A stretch of 7,192 nt of DNA from CAYTQK01 sp964439745 (lineage in GTDB: Bacteria > Desulfobacterota > Desulfobacteria > Desulfobacterales > Desulfosudaceae), in the NCBI GenBank assembly GCA_964439745.1, contig CAYTQK010000175.1, forward strand, positions 1-7,192, given 5' to 3'. This document shows positions 1 through 5,839 of the stretch, piece by piece. The translations under genes and the position numbers were made by a program. The first letter of the stretch is position 1. Each line of letters opens with the position of its first letter. The notes below the pieces were generated by a model, which worked only from the letters and a program-made list of their open reading frames with translations, was not told the DNA's origin and made no database searches.

Positions 1-690
1 TCCCGTCATCCCCGGCTGTGCGAGGCGGTCTCCATGACCGAGTATGACCGGCACTTTACCCTGCCGGTCGCGTTTCCGCCGGAAACCCCGGCGCAGACCC
101 TGGGCGAAACCATCAGCCAGGCCGGCCGCAAACAGCTCCGGCTGGCAGAAACGGAAAAATACGCCCATGTCACCTATTTTTTCAACGGCGGCCGGGAAGA
201 CCCCTTTGACGGTGAGGAGCGGACCCTGATTCCTTCCCCGCGCGAAGTCCGTACCTATGATGAAAAGCCGGAAATGAGCGCCGGCCAGGTGGCCGAGACG
301 CTGCGCCGGCAGGTCGAGGGGGATGCCTATGATCTGATCGTGGTCAATTTCGCCAACCTGGATATGGTCGGCCATACCGGTGTGTTTGAAGCCGCGGTCC
401 GCGCCACAGAAACGGTGGATGCCTGCCTGGGGGAGGTCATGCCCGCCATCACCGCCCACGGCGGCGTCGCCCTGGTCACCGCGGATCATGGCAATGCCGA
501 GCAGATGACCGACGAATCCGGCGCACCGCACACCGCCCACACCCTGAACCCGGTGCCCCTGATCCTGGTGGATGACTCCCGCCGCCAGGCAACCCTGCGC
601 GAGGGCAGCCTGGGCGACATCGCCCCCACCATTCTGGCCCTCATGGACCTGGTTCAGCCGGCTGAAATGACCGGCAAATCTTTGCTGTAA
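1..690 (+). CDS. gpmI: 2,3-bisphosphoglycerate-independent phosphoglycerate mutase, C-terminal part (5' end outside window)
   Basis: This is the cytosolic glycolysis/gluconeogenesis enzyme that interconverts 3- and 2-phosphoglycerate using two Mn ions and a phosphoserine intermediate. The frame is open from base 1, so only the last 229 residues are present; the catalytic serine and N-terminal metal ligands lie outside. Visible alkaline-phosphatase-superfamily motifs, numbered from base 1, are EKYAHVTYFFNGG (about 52-64, with the substrate-binding lysine), NFANLDMVGHTG (116-127, metal-binding Asp and His), TADHGNAE (160-167, metal-binding Asp-His) and HTAHTLNPVP (177-186, metal-binding His). 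All expected C-terminal ligands are intact and the C-terminus ends normally. The ATG at 34 is internal and not the start, since coding similarity continues upstream of it. The gene converges with the next one, separated by a GC hairpin. Identification is secure. Confidence 0.96.
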   Translation, partial: SRHPRLCEAVSMTEYDRHFTLPVAFPPETPAQTLGETISQAGRKQLRLAETEKYAHVTYFFNGGREDPFDGEERTLIPSPREVRTYDEKPEMSAGQVAETLRRQVEGDAYDLIVVNFANLDMVGHTGVFEAAVRATETVDACLGEVMPAITAHGGVALVTADHGNAEQMTDESGAPHTAHTLNPVPLILVDDSRRQATLREGSLGDIAPTILALMDLVQPAEMTGKSLL

Positions 691-698
691 CCACCCCT

Positions 699-716
699 GC
701 CCGCCTCCGGGCGGGC
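699..716. terminator. GC hairpin between convergent genes, possible bidirectional terminator
   Basis: Perfect 7-bp stem GCCCGCC/GGCGGGC closed by a TCCG loop, which as RNA on the + strand is a UNCG-type stable tetraloop. It begins 8 bases after the gpmI stop and ends 17 bases before the stop of the converging gene, the expected place for a shared terminator. There is no T-run following it on either strand, so it is not a canonical intrinsic terminator. It may instead act as an RNA 3'-end stabiliser or with Rho. Confidence 0.4.
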
Positions 717-733
717 GCGGGCGACGCCGGGCC

Positions 734-1414
734 TCATGACGCCGGCGTTACCTCCTGGCCGCAGTGCTTGCACACCTTGGCGCGTTTTTTGATGATTTCC
801 GCACAAAAAGGGCACTCCCGCGTATAGTGCCGCTCGTGGATTTTGGTGATGGCACCATCCACGGTCCGATCAATGACGGCGTTGCCGGTGGTGATATTCT
901 TCAGCGGTTCAATGGTATCCGGCTCGCCGATATCCCCCAGCATCTCCGCGGCCTTTTGCCGCACCCGGGCCGGCTCGGTGGCATCCATCAGCATTTTCAG
1001 CACTTCAAACCAGCTGCTGGTGGTAAAAAAATCGGCCAGCAGGGAAAACCCGCGCTTGGTGGCTTCCTGGAGGCGCTCCTGCTCGGCCAGGGCCTCGTCG
1101 GTAACGATCTGCCCCTTGGCGCCCTCGGTTCCGAACACCGGCATGCATTCGAAGCGGTCGCTCCCGGGATAGCAGATATTCCGGCAGGAGGCCCGGTGGC
1201 CGTAATTGTCTTCCATGTTCTGCCAGCCCTGCTTGTACGTGGGACACTCATCGTTAAAACAGACAAAGAGAAACGGCACCCCCCACCCCAGCCCGTCGCT
1301 GAAGGTAATGGGCGGACCTTCCCGGATTTCCATTTCCTGGTTGCAGCTGGGGCACCGGGGCCGTTGCTGGGCCAGGACCTTCTCCAGCACCTGTTCCTTG
1401 GTTTCAAAAGTCAT
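734..1414 (-). CDS. uncharacterised zinc-ribbon / HEAT-like repeat protein
   Basis: A predicted soluble protein of 226 residues with no recognised specific function. The N-terminus has a CPSC knuckle (Cys21, Cys24) that may pair with Cys52 and Cys57 (CFNDEC) to make a zinc ribbon. Three further cysteines follow at 77, 81 and 90. Residues about 147-195 (ARVRQKAAEMLGDIGEP onward) look like one or two HEAT-like helical repeats. The C-terminus is a second zinc ribbon, CPFCAEIIKKRAKVCKHCG (Cys201, 204, 215, 218), of the type common in many unrelated bacterial proteins. No signal peptide or membrane segment is seen. The ATG at 1414 is preferred to an upstream in-frame TTG at 1426 because a GAGGT ribosome-binding site lies 5 bases before the ATG and downstream of that TTG. 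The zinc-ribbon/HEAT combination suggests protein-protein or nucleic-acid scaffolding, but that is inference. Confidence 0.85.
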   Translation of the reverse strand: MTFETKEQVLEKVLAQQRPRCPSCNQEMEIREGPPITFSDGLGWGVPFLFVCFNDECPTYKQGWQNMEDNYGHRASCRNICYPGSDRFECMPVFGTEGAKGQIVTDEALAEQERLQEATKRGFSLLADFFTTSSWFEVLKMLMDATEPARVRQKAAEMLGDIGEPDTIEPLKNITTGNAVIDRTVDGAITKIHERHYTRECPFCAEIIKKRAKVCKHCGQEVTPAS

Positions 1415-1419
1415 ATTAC

Positions 1420-1424
1420 ACCTC
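1420..1424 (-). promoter_or_regulatory. ribosome binding site setting the start of the zinc-ribbon protein
   Basis: GAGGT on the minus strand, 5 bases before the ATG at 1414. It falls inside the four extra codons of the alternative TTG start, so it argues for the ATG. Confidence 0.65.
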
Positions 1425-1487
1425 AATGGTTAGGAATTTGCATGTAACACCGCGCGGGTTCAATGGCTCCGCAGCGGCCGGTTCAAT

Positions 1488-1514
1488 ATTTTAACAATAA
1501 GGACGACCCGGCAA
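1488..1514 (-). promoter_or_regulatory. weak candidate promoter for the zinc-ribbon gene
   Basis: In the 174-bp gap upstream of the zinc-ribbon gene, the minus strand carries TAAAAT (1488-1493) as a possible -10 box. A TTGCCG (1509-1514) lies 15 bases upstream as a possible -35 box. The spacing is short and the -35 is imperfect. The gap is AT-richer than its flanks, and the gene needs its own start signal if the upstream operon ends at 1589. The call rests on consensus resemblance only. Confidence 0.25.
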
Positions 1515-1588
1515 AAAACAATGATTTTCTTTGAAAAGCCGGGAAGTGTTTCGTTTTGTCGACGGAAAGAATCCGGGACTGAATCGGT

Positions 1589-2416
1589 TCAGGAGGTTCT
1601 CTGCAGCATCAGGGCGCACCAGTCGTCTTCGGCTGCCCGGACCCGGCACTGAAAAGGGCCTTGAAAAACGTCGAGAACGCCGGCTGCTTCCTCGGGACGC
1701 ATACCGGATAATACGGCCAGGCTGCCGGCCGCCGTATTTTCGGCGATGGCCGCGGCCAGCGATTTCAGCGTGGGCGGCCGCAGGTTGGCCAGAACCAGGG
1801 AAAACCCCGCCGGCCGCACCGGCAGGGGCAGATCCCGGACTTCGATCCGGGCCTCCAGCCCGTTGGCGGCGGCGTTTTCGCGGGCCTCCCGGCGGGCGCA
1901 GGGATCGCTGTCCACCGCCACCACCTGCGGCACGCCCAAGTGGACGGCGGCAATGGCCAGGAGGCCGGAACCGGTCCCGATGTCCAGGCCGGGCCGCATT
2001 TCCTCCGGCCGGCCGTATTCCTGCAGGGCCTGATCAAGCAGGCGGACGCACAGGCGGGTGGTGGGATGCCGGCAGTCGCCAAAGGCCGCCCCCGGCAGAA
2101 GGCGAACCATGACCGTATCCGGGGACGGCGGAGCCGCTCCGGCCACGGTGGCAATCATCACCCGGGGGGAAAGGCGAAAACAGCCCAGGAAGTTCTTTTC
2201 CAGAAAGCTGACCCCGCAGTCGTCGACAAACCGCAGGATACCGGTTGTGACCAGTTGCTGGATGGCCTGCCGGGCCGACCGCCGACCCAGGCCGCACTGC
2301 TCGGCGGCCAGGCGGATGGCTTGACAGGAAGAGACCCGGCCCGGCCGGCCGGCCACGGCCGCGCAGACCTCCCGCAGCAGGGGATCCAGGCCTTCCTGCT
2401 CAGCGCCCCATATCAA
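1589..2416 (-). CDS. PrmA-like SAM-dependent methyltransferase with winged-helix-like N-terminus
   Basis: A predicted cytosolic S-adenosylmethionine methyltransferase of 275 residues, resembling the catalytic half of ribosomal protein L11 methyltransferase (PrmA). Motif I is LDIGTGSGLLAIAA (144-157). AVDSDP (167-172) carries the acidic residue expected to bind the SAM ribose. ANLRPPT (210-216) matches the PrmA-type ANI motif IV region. GAAFGDCRHPTTRL (109-122) corresponds to the PrmA GTGTHPTT segment but reads GDCRHPTT. Residues about 11-76 look like a winged helix-turn-helix rather than the usual PrmA L11-recognition domain, so the substrate may not be L11. The start is a TTG at 2416, inside the upstream gene, with GGAGG 9 bases ahead of it; the 17-bp overlap implies translational coupling. 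It is the last gene of the minus-strand cluster, and no convincing terminator follows. Confidence 0.85.
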   Translation of the reverse strand: MIWGAEQEGLDPLLREVCAAVAGRPGRVSSCQAIRLAAEQCGLGRRSARQAIQQLVTTGILRFVDDCGVSFLEKNFLGCFRLSPRVMIATVAGAAPPSPDTVMVRLLPGAAFGDCRHPTTRLCVRLLDQALQEYGRPEEMRPGLDIGTGSGLLAIAAVHLGVPQVVAVDSDPCARREARENAAANGLEARIEVRDLPLPVRPAGFSLVLANLRPPTLKSLAAAIAENTAAGSLAVLSGMRPEEAAGVLDVFQGPFQCRVRAAEDDWCALMLQRTS

Positions 2417-2747
2417 GACCCTCTTCCTCCAGCAGCCGCCGGTACCATTTGGCCAAATCGAACATGGCCAGGTACCGGTCGTCCCGGTTGATGATGCCCA
2501 GGCACATCTCGGTCAGCCCCCGGCCATACTGGCTGCTGTATTCGGTCAGACCGGAACTTTCCAGGAACTGCCGCATCAGGGTCTGGCTGTTCCGCCGGGT
2601 CACGTCCCGGCGGATATCAATAGGATCCTTGGGCTCTTCAAAGGGGTTCCATTGATCATACCCTTTTTTCAGAATGCGCGCCTGGCTGCGCGGGGACATG
2701 CTGTCGAAAATGGCCTTTTTGGCGGCCTCGTTGTCCGCGGTGGTCAT
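2400..2747 (-). CDS. small conserved-looking hypothetical protein, 115 aa
   Basis: I do not recognise a family. The product is a charged, predicted soluble and helical protein, with no cysteine cluster (a single Cys at 82), no signal peptide and no membrane segment. The N-terminal third is basic (SPRSQARILKKGYDQW, 18-33), a proline-containing stretch follows (NPFEEPKDPID), and the C-terminal half is probably helical (FDLAKWYRRLLEEEG, 96-110). The ATG at 2747 is chosen because AAGGA lies 4 bases ahead of it. Longer starts would run back into the preceding gene in another frame. It begins 7 bases after the YkgJ-family stop codon and overlaps the methyltransferase start by 17 bases, so it is almost certainly co-translated with both. 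Its role is unknown, and a link to one of its neighbours is inferred only from this spacing. Confidence 0.85.
   Translation of the reverse strand: MTTADNEAAKKAIFDSMSPRSQARILKKGYDQWNPFEEPKDPIDIRRDVTRRNSQTLMRQFLESSGLTEYSSQYGRGLTEMCLGIINRDDRYLAMFDLAKWYRRLLEEEGLDMGR
2426..2430 (-). promoter_or_regulatory. ribosome binding site for the TTG start of the PrmA-like gene
   Basis: GGAGG on the minus strand, lying within the end of the upstream coding region and 9 bases before the TTG at 2416. The nearby ATG (2410-2412) is in the upstream gene's frame and cannot start this protein. Confidence 0.55.
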
Positions 2748-2751
2748 TTTT

Positions 2752-2756
2752 TCCTT
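2752..2756 (-). promoter_or_regulatory. ribosome binding site fixing the start of the 115-aa protein
   Basis: AAGGA on the minus strand, 4 bases before the ATG at 2747 and overlapping the TAA stop of the preceding gene. This supports the short start and translational coupling. Confidence 0.6.
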
Positions 2757-3441
2757 ATCCTTTGTCCGTATCTTTTCCCTCGGTTTCTTCGGGATCATTC
2801 GTAAACCCGAAAAAAACATCGTCATATTCGGTAATGATGGCCATGGAAAGCGGCACCAGCATTTCATCCATTTTTACGTAGCGGGTCTTGATGTCGGCCA
2901 CCAGCTCGGCCGAGAGCTGGTAGAGCTGGTTGTAAATTTCGTCCATGTTGACCGTGGGGTATTTCTCCCCGGGATCAAAACCGCTTTTCCCGCAGGTATG
3001 CGCCATTCCCTGGATCGAAATGGGAATGCCGTACAGCCGGCAGGTGATGGGGCGATATTCATACAGGTCGCACAACTCCCGTTCCCCCAGCAGGGGGCAG
3101 CGAATCCGGGACAGGCCCATCTCCTGCAAAATGGCCACCTCGTTTTTCCCCTTCTCGCTGTAATCCTTGTGTGCCTGCCGTTTCAGCTTGTAAATCTGAC
3201 GATCGGCCTTGTTGGCCTTTTCCTTCATTTCGGGGTCAGCCCCGAACCGTTCCTGAAATTTATGGTTCAGGTAAAGGGCCTCGATCAGGGTCAGATCAAA
3301 CAAGGCATAACAGCAGTCGGTGCATCCCTTCTTGCAGTTCACACAGGCCGGATAGTCTTTTTTCACCCGGTCAAAGACGCCGTCCACAATATGCACCAGC
3401 GCCTCATATTTTGCAAAATAGGGGGTAAAATCAAAATCCAT
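2755..3441 (-). CDS. YkgJ-family cysteine-cluster protein (putative metal-binding)
   Basis: A protein of 228 residues with the hallmark of the YkgJ / CxxCxxCC family, described as a putative zinc- or iron-chelating domain. The first cluster is CVNCKKGCTDCC (Cys33, 36, 40, 43, 44). The second is spread over Cys115 (CPLL), Cys124 and Cys134 in CDLYEYRPITCRLYG, the family's typical second half, with a further Cys150 (HTCG). A charged helical stretch (about 70-105) separates the two halves. The C-terminus is acidic and variable. No signal peptide is seen, so it is probably cytosolic. The ATG at 3441 has GGGAG 6 bases upstream (3448-3452). It is the first gene of a tight three-gene unit and lies 52 bp after mnmE, with a parS site in that gap. 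The biochemical function of the family is not settled; a metal or iron-sulfur role is inferred from the cysteines. Confidence 0.9.
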   Translation of the reverse strand: MDFDFTPYFAKYEALVHIVDGVFDRVKKDYPACVNCKKGCTDCCYALFDLTLIEALYLNHKFQERFGADPEMKEKANKADRQIYKLKRQAHKDYSEKGKNEVAILQEMGLSRIRCPLLGERELCDLYEYRPITCRLYGIPISIQGMAHTCGKSGFDPGEKYPTVNMDEIYNQLYQLSAELVADIKTRYVKMDEMLVPLSMAIITEYDDVFFGFTNDPEETEGKDTDKG

Positions 3442-3474
3442 ACATCTCTCCCTTTTTTCTTCAAACCATTAAAA

Positions 3475-3490
3475 TGTTTCACGTGAAACA
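3475..3490. other. parS: parS centromere site (ParB/Spo0J binding)
   Basis: TGTTTCACGTGAAACA is a perfect 16-bp palindrome identical to the widely conserved chromosomal parS consensus. It sits within a 20-bp perfect palindrome (3473-3492). ParB dimers load here as CTP-dependent clamps, spread along the DNA, and work with ParA and SMC to segregate the origin region. The site occupies the mnmE/YkgJ-operon gap, starting one base past the mnmE stop (the palindrome itself extends to that base's neighbour at 3492). It ends 33 bases before the YkgJ-family start codon. I saw no second CACGTG-centred copy elsewhere in the window. The identity of the sequence is seen directly; its function is established for other bacteria. 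Confidence 0.93.
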
Positions 3491-3493
3491 TTC

Positions 3494-4888
3494 TTATTTG
3501 CCAATACAAAACCGGCTGAAAATCGAATCCAGCACTGCCTCGTCTGCGCCGTCACCGGTAATTTCTCCCAGGGCCGCCAGCGCCTCGTGCAGGTCAATGG
3601 CGACCAGGTCGTCGGGTACGCCGGACTCCCTGGCTGCCAGAGCGGACCGCAGGGCCGCGGCTGTCCGGAGCAGCGCCTGCCGATGCCGCGGGGCGGGAAC
3701 CGCCCGCCCGTCATGGCGCAAGACGCCGCCGGCAAACCGCTCCGCCAGCAATTCCTGCAATGCCGGCAGCCCCTGCCCGGTTAAAGCAGAAACAGGCACC
3801 ACCGGCCAGGCCGAGCCCAGCGGGACCAGGGCCTCTTCAACCGGTCCGGAGAGCCGGTCAATCTTGTTGGCCACCACCACCACCCGGCCGTCATCCAGAC
3901 CCAGGTCCGGAACAACCGGGCTGGGAAGGTCTGCCGAGATATCCACCATGAACAGGATCGCCTCGGCCTGCTGGGCCGCTTCCCGGGCACGGGCCATGCC
4001 GATGCGGTCCACTTCGTCCACGGCCGCCGTGTGGATACCGGCGGTGTCGGAAAAAACAAAGGGCACACCGCCAAAGACAAGGGTCTCCTCCAGCACGTCC
4101 CGGGTGGTCCCCGGTGTCGGTGTCACGATAGCCCGTTCCCGGCCCAGCAGCCGGTTCAGCAGGGTCGACTTGCCGGCATTGGGTCGGCCGATCAGCGCCA
4201 CCCGTACCCCGGAACGGATCTGGCTGTCACTGTCATGCCGCGCGATCAAATTCTCCACCGGCGCCAGGGCCCGGGCGCGCAACAGCTCTTTCTCCCGGAT
4301 GGGATCGAGCGCTTCTGCGCCGGCACCATCTGAATCGCCGAACTCAATGGCCGCGTTCAGATCGGCCAGGCGCTCGGTCAAGACCTCTCGAATATTGTCA
4401 ATCTGCTTTCGCAGTCCCCCGGCCAGCTGGTCGGACGCGGCCGCCAAAGCCGGCCGGGATCGCGCCGAGATCATATCCGCCACTGCCTCGGCCTGGGTCA
4501 GATCCATTTTTCCGTTCAGAAAGGCCCGGCGGGTAAACTCGCCCGGCGCGGCCATCTCTGCCCCCTGCCGCAAAACCAGATCCAGAATGGTTTGCAGAAT
4601 CAAGGGACTGCCATGGGCATGAATCTCCAGGACGTCTTCGCCGGTGTATGATCGGGGTGCCGGCATGAAAGCCAGCAGAACTTCGTCCAGGCGGGCAGCA
4701 CCATCAACAATAAAGCCATGGTACAGCCGGCGAGGCGCCAGGGTTTCAGGCGCAGCCGGTCCGCCGGCCGGGTCAGAAAATCGGAAAATCCGGGGAATCA
4801 GCTGCCGGGTGGCGGGACCGGAAACCCGGATAACCCCCACCCCGCTGGCCGCTATCGGGGTGGCTATGGCAGCAATGGTGGTTGTCAT
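3494..4888 (-). CDS. mnmE: tRNA uridine-5-carboxymethylaminomethyl modification GTPase MnmE (TrmE)
   Basis: A K+-activated GTPase that, with MnmG, installs (carboxymethyl)aminomethyl groups on wobble U34 of tRNAs using a folate one-carbon donor and FAD. At 464 residues it has normal length. The N-terminal folate-binding domain starts TIAAIATPIAASGVGVIRVSG and includes SYTGEDVLEIHAHG and PGEFTRRAFLNGKMDL. The inserted G domain has G1 GRPNAGKS (234-241), G2 TPGTTRD (258-264), G3 DTAG (281-284) and G4 NKID (341-344). The protein ends in the family's C-terminal CIGK (461-464), whose cysteine is functionally important. The ATG at 4888 is chosen because MTTTIAAIATP is the expected start and GGTGAG lies 4 bases upstream. 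A GTG at 4900 would add four residues. It follows jag by 64 bp. mnmG is not the next gene. Confidence 0.97.
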   Translation of the reverse strand: MTTTIAAIATPIAASGVGVIRVSGPATRQLIPRIFRFSDPAGGPAAPETLAPRRLYHGFIVDGAARLDEVLLAFMPAPRSYTGEDVLEIHAHGSPLILQTILDLVLRQGAEMAAPGEFTRRAFLNGKMDLTQAEAVADMISARSRPALAAASDQLAGGLRKQIDNIREVLTERLADLNAAIEFGDSDGAGAEALDPIREKELLRARALAPVENLIARHDSDSQIRSGVRVALIGRPNAGKSTLLNRLLGRERAIVTPTPGTTRDVLEETLVFGGVPFVFSDTAGIHTAAVDEVDRIGMARAREAAQQAEAILFMVDISADLPSPVVPDLGLDDGRVVVVANKIDRLSGPVEEALVPLGSAWPVVPVSALTGQGLPALQELLAERFAGGVLRHDGRAVPAPRHRQALLRTAAALRSALAARESGVPDDLVAIDLHEALAALGEITGDGADEAVLDSIFSRFCIGK

Positions 4889-4952
4889 CAGGCTCACCAC
4901 AAGTTTCGGCAGAACCGGCCGTCCACCTGCCGCGGGATTTGTCAGCCAGGGG

Positions 4953-5822
4953 CTATTGGTTGGAGGACTGCTTGTTCGGCCACGTTTTCTTGCCCGGATG
5001 AATCACGACATTGCGGAAATCACCCCCGCCGGTGCTCCGGGTCTTGACCTCTTTGTCCTGGCGCAGGGCATCATGAATAATTTTGCGTTCAAAGGAGTCC
5101 ATCCGGTTAATAATGGTCGGCTTGCCGGTCTGCTTGGCTTTTTCGGCCAGCTTGGTTGCCAGGGACTTGAGGTTGGCCCGGCGTTTTTCGATGTATTTTT
5201 CTACGTCCACCTGAACCCGGATTTTTTCCCCCTGGGCCTTGTGCATCACCTTTTCCACGATATGCTGCATGGCCTTGATTGTCTGGCCGTGCTTGCCGAT
5301 CAGCACGCCGGCATTACCGCCTTCAATATTGAAAAGAACTCCCCGGGCGTTCTGCTCACTGGCAATCTCGGCCCCTTCGGAAATAACATTGACAATGCGC
5401 TGCAAGGTCTCTTCTCCCAGCTGCAAAATGGCTTCATCCACCTCCACGGCCGGGGGCCGGGCCGGAACCGACTTCTCCGTCGGCTTACCCTGGGGCTTGT
5501 TATTGGGCTTATCATCAGGCTTGTCCGGGCCCTTCGCCTTCTGCCGGGGTTCGCTCTCCTGGCTGGAGACAGCCGTATCCTGGAAGGTTTCATCCAGAAG
5601 CGACTGGATTTCATCCCGATCCTTCCGGGAATAATCCGCCTGGCTGCCCCCGTTATCGACCCGGATCCGGGCGTTTTTGACGCCGACCAGCCCGAAAATC
5701 CCGCTGGATCCGGCAAAAATAATTTCATAATTGAGATTATCAACGGAAACCCCCAGCTTTTTACTGGCCTTTTTCAAGGCGGCATCAACGGTTTTGCCTT
5801 CAAAATCAGACCAAGACGCCAT
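4953..5822 (-). CDS. jag: Jag/KhpB RNA-binding protein (Jag-N, KH, R3H domains)
   Basis: A cytosolic RNA-binding protein, also called KhpB or EloR in Gram-positives, where it binds many transcripts and affects cell elongation. It is commonly encoded next to yidC. Of its 289 residues, about 5-55 form the Jag-N domain (FEGKTVDAALKKASKKLGV onward). About 84-126 is a low-complexity Lys/Pro/Asp linker. A KH domain follows with its GKHG loop at 177-180 (VLIGKHGQTIKAMQ). The R3H domain has MDSFERKIIHDAL (241-253), with the Arg and His spaced as R-x3-H. The last 15 or so residues are a variable tail. The start at 5822 is backed by a strong GGAGGAG. The gene lies 17 bp after yidC and is presumably in one transcript with yidC and perhaps mnmE. 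Confidence 0.95.
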   Translation of the reverse strand: MASWSDFEGKTVDAALKKASKKLGVSVDNLNYEIIFAGSSGIFGLVGVKNARIRVDNGGSQADYSRKDRDEIQSLLDETFQDTAVSSQESEPRQKAKGPDKPDDKPNNKPQGKPTEKSVPARPPAVEVDEAILQLGEETLQRIVNVISEGAEIASEQNARGVLFNIEGGNAGVLIGKHGQTIKAMQHIVEKVMHKAQGEKIRVQVDVEKYIEKRRANLKSLATKLAEKAKQTGKPTIINRMDSFERKIIHDALRQDKEVKTRSTGGGDFRNVVIHPGKKTWPNKQSSNQ

Positions 5823-5827
5823 TGATT

Positions 5828-5834
5828 CTCCTCC
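5828..5834 (-). promoter_or_regulatory. strong ribosome binding site of jag
   Basis: GGAGGAG on the minus strand, 5 bases before the ATG at 5822. It fills most of the 17-bp gap after the yidC stop, so jag is translated from its own strong site within the shared transcript. Confidence 0.7.
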
Positions 5835-5839
5835 GCTTG

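Noticed and set aside
723..745. Direct repeat GACGCCGG (723-730 and 738-745) at the end of the zinc-ribbon gene.
   Set aside because: It is an eight-base GC-rich repeat partly inside coding sequence, with no further copies or target-site features.
1507..1543. Inverted repeat CCCGGC/GCCGGG downstream of the PrmA-like gene as a terminator.
   Set aside because: Only 6 bp pair across a 25-base loop, and the T-rich stretch on the minus strand lies within the loop rather than after the stem.
2674..3486. Long + strand open frame (270 codons) opposite the YkgJ-family gene.
   Set aside because: The minus-strand protein has a diagnostic cysteine pattern and good ribosome-binding sites. The + frame has neither.
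3473..3492. The palindrome after mnmE read as an intrinsic terminator, since a short T-run follows on the minus strand.
   Set aside because: The stem is AT-rich with only a 4-base loop, the T-run is just four bases, and the exact parS match explains the palindrome better.
3474..4622. Long + strand open frame (382 codons) opposite mnmE, beginning MFHVKH.
   Set aside because: Its start is the parS palindrome translated, and the rest is the Ser/Arg-rich antisense of the clearly real mnmE. It is a high-GC shadow frame.
4907..4932. Inverted repeat CGGCAG/CTGCCG between jag and mnmE as a terminator or attenuator.
   Set aside because: It has a 6-bp stem with a 14-base loop and no T-run, so it is weak enough to be chance in GC-rich DNA.
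4644..5825. Long + strand open frame (393 codons) opposite jag and the start of mnmE.
   Set aside because: It is antisense to two well-identified genes, has no recognisable domain and no start signal, and its length is explained by GC-rich codon bias.
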